DNA of 38,864 nt from NCBI GenBank assembly GCA_023412515.1, contig JAEYNO010000149.1:1-38864 (forward strand), read 5' to 3'. A model generated the notes under the pieces. It worked only from the letters and a program-made list of their open reading frames with translations, ran no database searches and had not been told where the DNA came from. Source of the DNA: Actinomycetes bacterium (GTDB lineage Bacteria > Actinomycetota > Actinomycetes > Actinomycetales > Cellulomonadaceae). The stretch's first letter is position 1, and the number at the start of each line of letters is the position of its first letter. Positions 1 through 10,500 of the stretch are shown in pieces. A program made the translations under genes and the position numbers.

Positions 1-87
1 CGTCAGCGCGGCCCACGCGGCGGGCGCGGGCACGGGCAGCGCGCGCGTGACCGCGACGGCGCCGGGGGCGGCTGGGGGCGTCGGCAT
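1..87 (-). CDS. SRPBCC (START-like) family protein, N-terminus only
   Basis: The first 29 codons of a gene that runs off the left edge of the window. It starts at an ATG on the minus strand, with a GGAGG ribosome binding site 8 nt upstream (positions 96-100). The peptide has a short Pro/Ala leader and then a strand ending in VTRALPVPAPAAWAALT. This matches the usual opening of SRPBCC/polyketide cyclase-like proteins (a beta strand, 'xxAPxxxVWxALT', then the first helix). It is divergent from the aldo/keto reductase, with only 33 bp between the starts. Function and ligand cannot be judged from this piece. The call rests on the opening motif and the strong ribosome binding site. Confidence 0.55.
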   Translation of the reverse strand, partial: MPTPPAAPGAVAVTRALPVPAPAAWAALT

Positions 88-107
88 GCGTCGATCCTCC
101 ACCGGGG

Positions 108-113
108 TACGGT
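108..113 (+). promoter_or_regulatory. -10 element of a leaderless promoter for the aldo/keto reductase
   Basis: TACGGT fits the actinobacterial TANNNT -10 consensus and ends 7 nt before the ATG at 121. No ribosome binding site precedes that ATG. This spacing puts the transcription start at or next to the A of the ATG, so the mRNA is probably leaderless. Confidence 0.5.
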
Positions 114-120
114 CGTCGGC

Positions 121-1113
121 ATGCGGAGCAGGGTGCTGGGACGGACGGGTCGTGAGGTCGGCGTGATCGGGCTGGGCTGCTGGCAGCTCGGCGGCGACTG
201 GGGCGAGGTCGGCGACGACACGGCGCACGCCGTGCTCGAGGCCGCGGTCGCCTCGGGCGTGACGTTCCTCGACACGGCCGACGTCTACGGCGACGGGCGG
301 TCCGAGCGGGCGATCGGCGCGTTCCTCGCGTCGCGCCCCGACCTGGCGGGGACGGTCACGGTCGCCACCAAGATGGGCCGCCGCGCCGACCCGCACGTCG
401 CCGAGGCGTACACGTACGACGCCTTCTGCCGGTGGACCGACCGCAGCCGCGTCAACCTGCGCACCGACACGCTCGACCTCGTGCAGCTGCACTGCCCGCC
501 CAGCGCGGTGCTGCGCAGCGACGACGTGTACGACGCGCTCGACCGGGTCGTCGAGGACGGCCGCGCCGCCGCCTACGGCGTGTCCGTCGAGACGGTCGAC
601 GAGGCGCTCGCGGCGATCGCGCGCCCGCACGTCGCGTCGGTGCAGATCATCCTCAACGTGTTCCGCCGCAAGCCGCTCGAGCAGGTGCTGCCCGCGGCGG
701 CCGAGGCGGGCGTCGGCATCGTCGCGCGCGTGCCGCTCGCGTCCGGCCTGCTGTCGGGGAGGTACGACGAGCAGACGCAGTTCGCGCCCGACGACCACCG
801 CGCCTACAACCGCCACGGCGAGGCGTTCGACGTCGGCGAGACGTTCTCGGGCGTGCCCTACGAGGTCGGCGTCCGAGCCGCGCGCGAGGTCGCCGCCCTC
901 ACGCCGTCGGGCATGACGACCGCGCAGCTCGCGCTGCGCTGGATCGTGCAGCAGCCCGGCGTCTCGGTGGTCATCCCCGGCGCGCGGACGCCCGCGCAGG
1001 CGCAGGCCAACGCGGCCGCCGACGCGTTCCCCGACCTGTCGGACGAGACCCTCGCGGCGCTCGGCGACGTGTACGACCGCTACGTGCGGGAGCACGTGCA
1101 CGCGCGCTGGTGA
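121..1113 (+). CDS. Aldo/keto reductase
   Basis: A 330-residue NADP(H)-dependent oxidoreductase of the AKR TIM-barrel superfamily, of normal length. The catalytic tetrad is visible: Asp51 and Tyr56 in FLDTADVYGDGRSE, Lys84 in VATKMGR and His124 in LVQLHCPP. The C-terminal cofactor loop is SVVIPGARTPAQAQANAAA (about residues 278-296). The opening LGRTGREVGVIGLGCWQLGG is typical of the bacterial AKR group that includes YajO/YghZ-like enzymes. The substrate cannot be told. The ATG at 121 is chosen because the opening motif starts there and a leaderless -10 element is correctly placed. It is convergent with the next gene, 27 bp away. Confidence 0.93.
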   Translation: MRSRVLGRTGREVGVIGLGCWQLGGDWGEVGDDTAHAVLEAAVASGVTFLDTADVYGDGRSERAIGAFLASRPDLAGTVTVATKMGRRADPHVAEAYTYDAFCRWTDRSRVNLRTDTLDLVQLHCPPSAVLRSDDVYDALDRVVEDGRAAAYGVSVETVDEALAAIARPHVASVQIILNVFRRKPLEQVLPAAAEAGVGIVARVPLASGLLSGRYDEQTQFAPDDHRAYNRHGEAFDVGETFSGVPYEVGVRAAREVAALTPSGMTTAQLALRWIVQQPGVSVVIPGARTPAQAQANAAADAFPDLSDETLAALGDVYDRYVREHVHARW

Positions 1114-1140
1114 CGACGGCGCGCCCCGCACGCGGGCGGC

Positions 1141-1923
1141 TCAGCGGCGGCGCAGGAAGCCTCGACGGCGCGCGTCGTCCGTCGTCCGGGGCGTCGGCCG
1201 TGCCGGTGCGACCGCGTCGGCCTGACCGACGACGTGCGGCGCCGTCGCGAGCTGTGCGTGGACCGGAGCGACCTCGACGACCCGGGGGAACGTCTCGGGT
1301 GCGGGGCCGAACGCGAGCCGCGCGCCCTTGATCACGCCCTGCCCGAGCGCCCGGCCGCCCGCGACGCCGATCGCCGCGCCCAGGCCGTAGGGCGCGAGCC
1401 GCCCGACCGCGAGCCCGCCGAACCGCGCGGCCTGCGTGCGCAGCAGCTTGCGCGTGAGCTGGTTGTTGACCTTCTTGACCGTGCCCATCGGCATGCGCGT
1501 GAGCAGCACGCGCCCCACGCGGAACGTCGTCAGCTCGGTCGCGTCCTCGACGACCTTCGCGCCGGACTCGCCCAGCAGGGTCGACAGCAGCAGCGCCTTG
1601 CGGCGCTCGGTGTCGGTGACCTCGATGCCGTGCACCGACGCGACGGCGAGCGCGAACGCCGCGGACGCACCGAAGAACGTCGCGACGTCGCTCACGGTCA
1701 GCGCGGTCGCGAGGCCCGTGCCGACGATCGGCGCGGCCGCCGCGGCGCCGACGGCACCGCCGGTGCCGGCCACGACCAGCAGGTACTCCTTCTCGAGGAG
1801 CTCGACGACCCGGGCGGGGCTCGCGTCGGGGTTGCGGCGCCGCACGCTCTCGACGTGCGCGTGGATCGTCGCGGACGGGATCGTCACCGCCTTGTCGAGC
1901 GCGCCCTGCACGAGCCGCGGCAC
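1141..1923 (-). CDS. Ala-rich protein of unknown function, possibly EcsC-like
   Basis: A 260-residue protein that I do not recognise with certainty. Residues 1-45 are a charged helical segment (RRRNPDASPARVVELLEKEY). Residues 50-105 are a long Ala/Gly-rich stretch that could pack against or into membrane. Then come a TDTERRKALLLSTLLGE helix, a basic segment (KKVNNQLTRKLLRTQAARFGG), a second Gly/Ala-rich stretch around 175-205, and an Arg-rich tail. This helical, Gly/Ala-rich layout resembles actinobacterial EcsC-like proteins, but no diagnostic motif settles it. The start is GTG at 1923, one base after the OsmC stop codon, with a GGGGAG site inside the upstream gene. The pair is therefore probably translationally coupled. 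Confidence 0.7.
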   Translation of the reverse strand: MPRLVQGALDKAVTIPSATIHAHVESVRRRNPDASPARVVELLEKEYLLVVAGTGGAVGAAAAAPIVGTGLATALTVSDVATFFGASAAFALAVASVHGIEVTDTERRKALLLSTLLGESGAKVVEDATELTTFRVGRVLLTRMPMGTVKKVNNQLTRKLLRTQAARFGGLAVGRLAPYGLGAAIGVAGGRALGQGVIKGARLAFGPAPETFPRVVEVAPVHAQLATAPHVVGQADAVAPARPTPRTTDDARRRGFLRRR

Positions 1924-1924
1924 G

Positions 1925-2422
1925 TCAGCGCTCCCCGGACACCGTGAGCGTCGTCGTGGCGCCGTGCTCGAGCGTGCGCCCGACCGTGCAGTGCTGGTCG
2001 ACCGCGCGGTGCACGACCGTCAGCAGGCGGTCGCGCGTCGCGTCGTCGAGGCCCGAGAGGTCGACCTCCATGACCTCGGCCAGCGCGGGGTAGCGGTCCT
2101 CGGTGGGGTGCGTCGCGCCGCCCACGCGGATGGTGACCCGCACGTCGTCGCCCAGGCGGTGCACGAGCGCGGCGTCGGCGGACAGGCCGCTGCACGCGCC
2201 GAGCGCGATCTTCAGCAGCTCGCCGGGGGAGAACGCCTCCGGGTCGCCCACCGACCCGATCCGCACCTGCGCGCCCCGAGAGCTGCGGCCCACGTACTGG
2301 CGCTTGCCGGTGCGCTCGAGCCACAGCTCGGTGTCGCCCGCGTTGGCGAGCGGGTCCGGGGTCTCGGCCACGGTGGGTGCCGGGGTCCCGGCGACGTCGC
2401 GCGCGTCCTGGTCGGTCGTCAT
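1925..2422 (-). CDS. OsmC/Ohr-family peroxiredoxin-like protein
   Basis: 165 residues, the usual length for OsmC. The two family cysteines are present: Cys77 in LGACSGL (start of the central helix) and Cys145 in VDQHCTVGRTLEHG. Known members use this pair to reduce organic hydroperoxides. The N-terminal half has the expected beta hairpin (YVGRSSRGAQVRIGSVGDPEAFSPGELL). The ATG at 2422 is preferred over an upstream ATG at 2491 because GAGGAT lies 8 nt before it and the extra N-terminus looks non-coding. It is the first gene of a two-gene operon with the Ala-rich protein. Whether it is an OsmC or Ohr subtype is not resolved. Confidence 0.9.
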   Translation of the reverse strand: MTTDQDARDVAGTPAPTVAETPDPLANAGDTELWLERTGKRQYVGRSSRGAQVRIGSVGDPEAFSPGELLKIALGACSGLSADAALVHRLGDDVRVTIRVGGATHPTEDRYPALAEVMEVDLSGLDDATRDRLLTVVHRAVDQHCTVGRTLEHGATTTLTVSGER

Positions 2423-2729
2423 GGGGCGATCCTCGCACGCGGTCGCGCGGGGTTCTCGGCGAGCGTTCTCGGTGAGCGCGTGACGGCGCACGGGCGGCGT
2501 CCGGCGGTCGCCGAGCGCGGGCTTCGGCCGCTCCCGGGTGGTGGGAGGCGGACGTTCCCCGCGTTCGGCGACCGCCCTGGCCCGGGCCGCGTGGGTCGCG
2601 CCGGGGGCGGCGGTGGCGACGGGGGACGGTGGCGCAGGTCACGGCGTCGGGGACCGGGTCGCGGGACTCGCGTGAAGGTCGTGTGACGGGGCTTCCCGCG
2701 GGAACAGACCATGCGGTCGGATCGTTGCG
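2423..2729. other. Intergenic region between divergent genes
   Basis: About 300 bp between the divergent OsmC and hexapeptide-repeat genes. Both promoters must lie here. I see no convincing -35/-10 pair, operator, hairpin or small gene in it. Confidence 0.4.
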
Positions 2730-3146
2730 ATGAGCAGGATGAAGCGATACGAGGAACTCGAGACCGAGGACGGCAAGGTCGTCCGCTACCAGCGACACGA
2801 GAACGGCGGCGGCCTCGTCGCCAAGGGAGCGCGCGTGCACGACAGCGCGTTCGTGGCCGACTCCGCGTGGGTCGACCCGGGCGCCGTCGTCGAGGCCGGC
2901 GCGTCGGTGGGCCGGTTCTGCTGGATCGAACCGGGCGCCGTCGTCTCCGAGCGCTCCCGCCTGGGCTCGCACGTGCACGTCGGCCGCGACGCGGTCGTCG
3001 GCCGTGGCGCCCGCCTGGGTGCGCGCGTCGAGGTCGGTGCGGCCGCGCACCTGGACCCGGCGCTCGTCGTCGAGCCCGAGGCGCGCATCGCCGACGGCGC
3101 TCACGTCGAGCGCACCGGCTTCCCGCCGCACGTGCTCGCCGCCTGA
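2730..3146 (+). CDS. Left-handed beta-helix (hexapeptide repeat) protein
   Basis: A 138-residue acidic protein. Residues 30-130 are imperfect hexapeptide turns with a small or aliphatic residue every sixth position: AFVADSAWVDPGAVVEAGAS, then IEPGAVVSERSRLGSHVHVG, then DAVVGRGARLGARVEVGAAA. This is the left-handed beta-helix fold seen in acyl- and nucleotidyl-transferase C-termini and in polymer-forming scaffold proteins. There is no catalytic domain, and the His pairs of acyltransferases are not obvious, so a structural role or a small transferase are both possible. The start is uncertain: ATG at 2730, or ATG at 2739, which gives MKRYEELETEDGKVVRY. A hairpin terminator follows at 3165-3194. 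Confidence 0.8.
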   Translation: MSRMKRYEELETEDGKVVRYQRHENGGGLVAKGARVHDSAFVADSAWVDPGAVVEAGASVGRFCWIEPGAVVSERSRLGSHVHVGRDAVVGRGARLGARVEVGAAAHLDPALVVEPEARIADGAHVERTGFPPHVLAA

Positions 3147-3164
3147 CGCACGCCCGAGAGCCGG

Positions 3165-3194
3165 CACGCCGCCCGGGCCGCCCCGGGCGGCGTG
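3165..3194 (+). terminator. Hairpin terminator after the beta-helix gene
   Basis: CACGCCGCCCGGG (3165-3177) pairs perfectly with CCCGGGCGGCGTG (3182-3194) across a 4-nt loop. It lies 19 bp after the stop codon. There is no U tract, as is common in high-GC actinobacteria. Confidence 0.7.
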
Positions 3195-3266
3195 AGCGTG
3201 CCCGCGCGGGTCGTGCAGCGCGGTCGTGAGCAGCGACTTCACCCGGAGGGGCACCGTGCGGCCCGT

Positions 3267-3272
3267 TAGCGT
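3267..3272 (+). promoter_or_regulatory. -10 element of a leaderless promoter for the AraC-type regulator
   Basis: TAGCGT, a TANNNT match, ends 7 nt before the ATG at 3280. It supports that start over the in-frame GTG at 3226. Confidence 0.5.
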
Positions 3273-3279
3273 CGGGGCC

Positions 3280-4371
3280 ATGTCCCACGCGCAGCCCCCG
3301 CCGGCGGACCCGACCTCCCCGCCGACCACCGCCCCTGCGGGCGACGCCCGCCCCGCCGACGAGGCCCGTCCGACGGTCGTGCGTCGCCAGGACCGCTCGA
3401 CCGGGTCCGTGCTCGAGTGGGTCGAGCGGCTGGTCGGCCAGGGCCCGCAGGCCGTGGGGCGCGGCGAGATCAGCGCGCTCATGGCGCCGATGGGCTGGGA
3501 CCTCACGTTCCCCGACGGCGCCGCGACCGCCGCGACGCTGCACCCGGTGGTCGCCGACCGCATGGTGCTGTTCCGCTACGCCGGCTCGCGGTACACGGCG
3601 GTGTCCGACCGTGCACCGCTCGCCGTGCCCGCGGGGCCGCGCCTCGCGGTGGTGGAGCTCGTCGAGCAGGGGCACGGGCGCGTGCTGCGCGGCCACCACG
3701 AGCTGCCGATCGGCCCGGGGGACGTCCTGCTGCACCCGCCGCGCGGCCGGTACAGCGTCGCGTGGGAGACGGGCCCCTGCCGGCGCACCGTCGTGCTGCT
3801 GACGACGTCCCTGTACGGCCGGCGCCCCGACGCGATCCTGCGCGACGAGGACCTCGTGCTGCGCGACGCGCCCCTGGCACCGGCCGCGCAGCACCTGCTG
3901 GAGGTGCTCTTCGACGACGACGTCGACGCCGTGGTGCGGCTCACCGCGACGCAGGCGCTGCAGGGGCTCGTGGCGGCCACGGTCGCGTCGGCCATCGACC
4001 GCGGGCAGGCGCCGCCCGAGCCGGGGATGCGCGACCGGGTCCGGGCGCTGCTCGTCGAGCGGTACGCGGACCCCGACCTCGACGCCGACGCGGTCGCGCG
4101 CGAGCTGCGCATCAGCCGGCGGCACCTGTTCGCGCAGTTCGAGGACAGCACCGACTCGTTCGCGACGACGCTGCGCGACATCCGGCTCGAGCACGCGGCC
4201 GAGATGCTCGCGGGCGCGGACGACGGCGTGACGGTGCGGCGCGTCGCGCGCGAGACGGGGTTCGCCGGGACCGCGCAGCTGGGCCGCGCGTTCCGCGACC
4301 GGTTCGGGCTGACGCCGACGCAGTTCCGTGCCGCGGCGCTGCGCGGCCAGCCGCTGCCGACGGGCCGCTGA
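3280..4371 (+). CDS. AraC-family transcriptional regulator
   Basis: 363 residues. Residues 1-35 are a Pro-rich, probably disordered leader. The middle (about 50-215) resembles the AraC-binding-like sensor domain, with a run of beta strands such as GPRLAVVELVEQGHGRVLRGHHELPIGPGDVLLHPP. The C-terminal ~100 residues are the double helix-turn-helix: the first in DLDADAVARELRISRRHLFAQFE and the second in RRVARETGFAGTAQLGRAFRDRFGLTPTQFR, which contains the family signature. The effector is unknown. The start at 3280 is chosen over GTG 3226 because a leaderless -10 element sits 7 nt upstream. The large surface protein starts 185 bp downstream on the same strand, so it is a possible but unproven target. 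Confidence 0.9.
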   Translation: MSHAQPPPADPTSPPTTAPAGDARPADEARPTVVRRQDRSTGSVLEWVERLVGQGPQAVGRGEISALMAPMGWDLTFPDGAATAATLHPVVADRMVLFRYAGSRYTAVSDRAPLAVPAGPRLAVVELVEQGHGRVLRGHHELPIGPGDVLLHPPRGRYSVAWETGPCRRTVVLLTTSLYGRRPDAILRDEDLVLRDAPLAPAAQHLLEVLFDDDVDAVVRLTATQALQGLVAATVASAIDRGQAPPEPGMRDRVRALLVERYADPDLDADAVARELRISRRHLFAQFEDSTDSFATTLRDIRLEHAAEMLAGADDGVTVRRVARETGFAGTAQLGRAFRDRFGLTPTQFRAAALRGQPLPTGR

Positions 4372-4449
4372 CGGCGCGCTGAGGGCCCCGCGCGGGGTGC
4401 GGGGGACGCACCGGGCGCGACCGCGGGAAATGCGGCGATCCGGACCGCG

Positions 4450-4479
4450 TTGACGATTCGTGCGCGTGTACGCGACATA
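4450..4479 (+). promoter_or_regulatory. Possible promoter of the surface protein gene
   Basis: TTGACG at 4450-4455 is a good -35 element. An AT-leaning patch (CGACATAGCG) follows about 17-20 bp downstream and could hold the -10. The spacing is not ideal, so this is tentative. Confidence 0.3.
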
Positions 4480-4556
4480 GCGTGCAGGCTCACCCGGGGA
4501 GTAGGACCAACGGCCTCCAGTGTGTGGGCGATCCCCACCCGTCGGAGGCCTTCGTC

Positions 4557-7500
4557 ATGCCCACGCAGTCCCGAGGTCGCGCGTTCCCGCGCCGCCTCAT
4601 GTCGTTCGTCGCGGCCGCGCTCGCCGCGCTGCTCGCGCTGCCGGTGCTCACGGCACCGGCCGCCGCGGCCGACCCCCAGTACCTCGGCATCACCAAGTCG
4701 GTGGACCGCGGCGAGCTCGCCCCGGGCGACACCTACACGTACAGCGTGCAGGTGGCGTGCTCGGAGGCGTCGTGCCTCGACGCGGTGCTGACGGACGCGC
4801 TGGGCGACCACGCGGGGCACGAGCTGCTGGACGTCGAGCTGCTGCCGTCGACGCCGGGGCTGACGTTCGTCCCGACGTGGACGTCGGGCGGTACGACGTC
4901 GGCGACGGCGCCCGCGGTCGTCGCGGCCGACACGCAACTCGACGTCGCGTTCACGCAGCCGACGGTCAGCCCGACGGGTGAGGGCATCCAGGCCGGTCAG
5001 ACGTTCTCGGTGCAGCTGACGCTGCGCGTGCCGACCGACCTGCCGCCGGGCACGACGACCACGCACGTCAACACCGCGACGGTCACCGCGACGAACTCGG
5101 CGCCCGCGACGGCCTCGGCGCAGGTCGAGGTCACGGTCCCGGTGACCGTGGCCGTCACCCCCGCCAAGTCGTGGACCCCGGCGCAGCAGGCGTTCGCCGC
5201 GGGTGCGCCGTCGACCATCACGGTCGGCGCGACCAACGCCGCCAACGTGCCGGCCGACGCGCTCGTGCTGCAGGAGCCCGCGGTCGCGCCCGAGGGCGCC
5301 GCGACGCTCGACGCCGCGAACCCGTTCACGCTCGTCGACCTCGTGTCGCTCAGCGGCGTGCAGGTGCCGACGGGCTGCACCGCGGTGCGTGTCGACGCGT
5401 ACGTGCAGCGCGCGGGCACGTGGACGTGGGTCGCGGGCGACGGCGGCCTCGTGCTCCCCGGCGGCGTCGACGCGGACGCCGTCGGAGGCCTGCGCGTGAC
5501 GTGCGACGGCCCCGTGGCGGTCGGCGACACGCTCTCCCTCGACCTGGGCGTCGCGCAGCGCGCGACCCACCGCACGACCGGTGCCGACCTGTCGGTCACC
5601 ACGAGCACGCTCACCAACACCGTCGCGGCGACGGTCGAGGTCGACGGGCAGGACCCGGTCTCCGCGACGGCCACCGCGCCGTACCGCGTCGACCCCGCGC
5701 GCCTCGGCACCGAGGTCGTCAAGGACTTCGCGCCCGCGCGCGTCTCGGCGGGCGAGCCGAGCGTGCTGAGCCTCGTGGCGTCGCAGACGTCCGACGTCCC
5801 GGTCCGCGAGCTGCGCGTGAGCGACCTCGACTTCTTCGGCACCGACCCCGCGTTCGGCGGGTTCGACGGCGCGCCGTCGTGGCCGACGGGCGCGACGGGC
5901 GCCTCGGTCGTCTACCACCTGTCCGACGGCTCGACGCCGTCCGTGACGTTCGCCGCGGGCGACGTGCCCGCCGCCCCCGCGCTGGGCTCCGGCGTGCACG
6001 TCACCGGGTTCGAGCTCGTGTTCACGGGTGAGATCGCGCCGGCCGCCGAGCCCGCGCGGGCCCGCGTCACGGTGCTCACCGCCGAGACCGCGACCGGCCC
6101 GGTGCGCCAGCTCGACAACACCGCGACGGTGCGCGTCGAGGCGCCCAACGGCAACACCGCGCAGGACACGGACGACGCGCGCCTCACGGTCGTGCCCGCG
6201 TCCATCGAGGTCGGGCTGGCCAAGACGGTCCGGCCGAACGCCCAGCTGCGCCCGGGCGACACCGCGGTCACCGAGCTGCGCACGACGCTCGCGGTGTCCT
6301 CGTCGTACGTCACGGCCCGCGACCTCGTCGTCACCGACGCGTGGGACGGCGCCGCGCGCGGCTTCTGGGACGGCTTCGACCTGACGGCGATCGCGCCGAC
6401 GCAGGTGCCGTCCGGCACGTCGGTCGAGGTGCGCCTGCAGACGTCCGTCGGCACGTGGGTCACGGTCCGCAACGAGCCCGCGCGGGCGGAGACCTGGCTG
6501 CTGCAGCTCGACGCCGCGGAGCTCGCGGCCGGGCTGCCGGGCGGGGTCGCGCTGAGCGACGTCACGGGCGTCGAGCTGCGCCTGCACGACGCCGACGGGT
6601 TCGAGGAGAACACGACCGTCACGCCGTACCTCGTGACGACCGCGCGCGGCACGCTGCGCAGCGGCGGCGCGCTGCCCGAGGGCACGACGACGCTGCGCAA
6701 CGCGGCGACCGTCGTCGGCAGCGGCACGACCGGCGGCGGCACCCCGGTGTCCGACGGCGACGACGCGGACGACGACGCGGCGGTCACCCCGCCGCCGCCC
6801 GGCACGGGCCCGGTGGAGGTCCGCAAGACGTGGACGCAGCCGACCGTGGCCGCGCAGTCGGGCCAGCAGCGCACGACGCGCGTCGCGTGGCGGACCGCCG
6901 CGGGTGCGTCGTCGGTGACGCTCACCGACCCGGCCGCCGCGACGGACCCGGCCGCGGCCGACCCGGCGGGCACGCTGCTCGACGCGTTCGACCTGGTGCG
7001 CGTGCAGCCGATCGCCTACTCGGCGACGCCGTTCACGAACGGCTGGTACCTCAAGTACGACCGCGTGACCGACGTGCGGCTGCTGCTGCCCGATGGTGCG
7101 GGCGGGCGGTCCTGGCAGTCGGTCACGGCGCCCGCGGGCGGCTGGACGAACGGCGGCGGGTTCGTCGGGTACACGCTGACGGCGCAGCAGCGCGCCGACG
7201 CGTGGGGCGTGCAGCTGGTCCTCGAGGAGAACGGGCCCGCGCGCGCCGCGGCCCGCCAGCCGGGCGCGGCCCTCGACCCGTTCGCGCCGGCCGTGGGCAC
7301 GGGCGTCGCGGCGTCGTCGATCGACCGCACGCTGGACCTGCAGTGGCAGATCCGCGAGGTGCGCCGCACGGGTGGCTGGGTCACCGACAAGGAGACCTAC
7401 AACGCGGGCGCCGCGGGCGTCGTGCGCAACACCGTGGGCATCGCGGCGCAGCGCACCGACGGCGTCGTGACCGCACAGGAGCGCGCGGACATCACGATCA

Positions 7501-10500
7501 CGGGCTCGACGCCGCTCGTGCGCGTCGACAAGACCGTGTCGACGGGTGACGTCGCGTACGTGCCGCGGCCCGGCGTGGTCCCGGCGGACCAGTGGCCCAC
7601 GCGCACGTTCAGCCTCACGGCGTGGAACGACGCCGTGGCCCGCGCCTCGTACCTGCGCATCACCGACCCGGCGTGCTCCGACGTCGACGTGCAGGGCACG
7701 GCGTGCGCGCTCGCGGACCCGACCGCCGACCCGTTCGCGGCGTCCGTGGACTGGCTCGCACCCGGCAGCGGCGAGAGCCCGTTCGACCGGTTCGACCTGA
7801 CCGCGGTGCGGTTCTCCGCAACGCGTCCGGCCGAGGTGGACCTCGCGGCGTCGACCGCGTGGCTGCTGCGGTACGCCGACGGCGACTACACCAGCGAGCG
7901 CACGACCGTCGCGGCGCTGCTCGCGATGACGCCCGCGCAGCTCGCGGACGTCGTGGCGCTGAGCGCGACGTTCCAGGGCACCGACCCGGCGGTCACGGGC
8001 GGCACGATCACGCAGGGCAACCGCCTGCGGCTCGACCTCGACACGCGCCTGCGCACCGAGGTCCGGTCGACGGGCCAGGCGCAGACGCTGCGCGCCGGCG
8101 AGTCCGTCACGGTCGAGAACCACATGTACGCCCAGTCGTACGACCCGGTGCTGGACCCGGCGGGCGCGACGCTCGCCGCCGGCACCGACGGCGTCGACGT
8201 GCGCCTCACGGGCGGCGAGATCAACGTGGGCGTCGCCAAGACGATCTCGCCCGCGGTGGTCACCGAGCCGACGCGCGCCGAGCCGCTGACGGTGCGCCTG
8301 ACGGCGACCAACGGCACGGCCCCGGCGGGCACGCTCGCGCCGGCGCAGGTGCGCCTGCAGGACGACGCGACGACGTCGCCGGAGTTCTGGGACCGGTTCG
8401 ACCTGGTGGGCCTGGGTGCGGTGACGCTGCCCGCGGGCGCCGACCAGGTGCAGGTCGACGTGCACGGGCCGTTCGGGCCCGGCGGCGCGGACGCGTGGGT
8501 GACGGGCACGCCGGGGGCGACCCCGACGCTGCCGGTCGCGGCGGAGCGCGCCGGTGACGTCGACGGCGTCCGGTTCGTGCTGTCGCGCGCCGACGGCGCG
8601 TTCTTCTCGGACGCGGTGCCCGCGCCGGGCTGGTCGACGACCGCGCAGCTGCAGGTGCGGCTGCGGGACGTCACGCGCACGGGTGGCGACCCGATCGTCC
8701 TGGACGCCGACCACCACGAGGTGACCAACACCGTGGTGGGCCAGGCGGACCGGCTCAACGGCGAGGCGTCGCAGGAGCGCGCGAGCGCCGCCGCGGTCGA
8801 CCTCTTCGAGGGCACGCACCGCCTCGCGGTCGACAAGCTCGCCAACGAGGGCAACCGCACCGTGCAGGTCGGCACGGCCGTCCCGTGGGACCTGTCGTTC
8901 CGCAACGCGGGCAGCGGCTATCTCGACGTCGCCGAGCTGCGCGACACGCTCCCCGAGCACCTCGTGTGGACGGGCGAGACCGCCCCGGTCGTGACGGTGC
9001 CCGCGGGCAGCGCCATGGGCGACCAGGTGACCGTGTCGGTGGACGGCGACGACCTGGTGCTCGCGTGGCCGCAGGACGCGCGCCGCCTGGCGCCGGGCGA
9101 GCGCGTGGACGTGCGCCTGGTGCTCGAGCTGCAGCCCGGCCTGACGGTGGGCGACCGCGCGGTCAACACCATGGCCGTGCGCACCGCGCAGACGCTCGAG
9201 GCGTGCACGCCGCTCGACGGTTCGCGCCCCGTGACGGGTGCGTGGGCGGACGACGCGACCACGTGCGGCTCGGCCGACCACGTGTCGCCGCGCGCCGGCT
9301 CCAACCTGTTCGCCGTCAAGGGCGTGCGGGGCTCGCAGCCCGGTGCGGCGACGGCCGACGGGGAGGAGTGCACGACGCGCCTGACCGCGACCGGCGGCGA
9401 CTACCACCGCACGCCGTGCATCGCGCGCTCGCTGGCCGGTGCGCAGGACGACTGGGTGCTGCGCGCGCAGAACGCGGGCACGACGAGCGTCGACGAGCTG
9501 ACGATCTTCGACCCGCTCGCGGCGACCGGTGACCGCATGATCATCACGGGCGGCGAGCGCGGCTCGGTGTACCGCCCGCAGGTCGTGCCCGGTTCGCTGC
9601 AGGTCACGGCGCCCGCGGGTGCCGTGGTGGTGACCGAGGTGACGACGACGGCGGACGTGTGCGCCGGCACGTGGGCGGGTCTGCAGGACCAGGCCGTCTG
9701 CGAGCAGTCGGGCGAGGCGTGGTCGGTGGCTGACGACGCGACCGACTGGTCGGCCGTCACGGGCCTGCGCGTGCACGTGGACCTGCGGCCGTCGGCCGCG
9801 GGGGCGCTGCTGAGCGGGCAGTTCGTCGACGTGACGTTCTCGACCGTCAACGTGCTGGCGGGTGACGACGTCGTCGACGGCGTGCCCGCGGGTGCGGCGG
9901 CCGACGCGGTGGTCGCGTGGAACCAGTTCGGCGTGAAGTACCACGACGTGGGTGCGCCGACGTGGTCGAAGATCGCGCCGCCCAAGATGGGCGTCGAGGT
10001 GCTGACCGGCCCGATCGAGGTCCGCAAGGTCGTCGAGGGCCCGGCGGGCGGCTACGCGCCGGCGTCGTTCGGCGCCGACGTGGTCTGCACGCTCGACGGC
10101 GTCGCCCTCGACCTGGGGGCCGCCGCGACGCTCACGCTCGACGAGGGCAACGGCTGGACGGCCCGCGTCGACGGTGTGCCGGTGGGTGCGCGGTGCGACG
10201 TCACCGAGACCGGTGAGCCCGGCAGCCACGGCGAGACGACGCGCTCCGGCACGGTCCGGCTCGAGGTCGACGCGCCCGCGGGTGCGGACGGCGCCGTGCC
10301 GACCGCGCAGGTCGCGACGCTCACCAACACATACGCGTTCGGCGGCCTGAGCGTCACCAAGCGCGTCGACTCGACCGCGACCGCGGGCCTCGAGGGGCCG
10401 TTCACGTTCGCGCTGACCTGCACCGCGGCCGGCACGGGTGCGCCCGTGACGTTCGACGGCGCCGACGCGCTGACGTTCACGCTCGCCGACGGCGAGACGT

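Noticed and set aside
1111..1143. Possible terminator between the aldo/keto reductase and the next gene
   Set aside because: Only a 5-bp CCCGC/GCGGG pairing with a 2-nt loop is present, too weak in this GC context.
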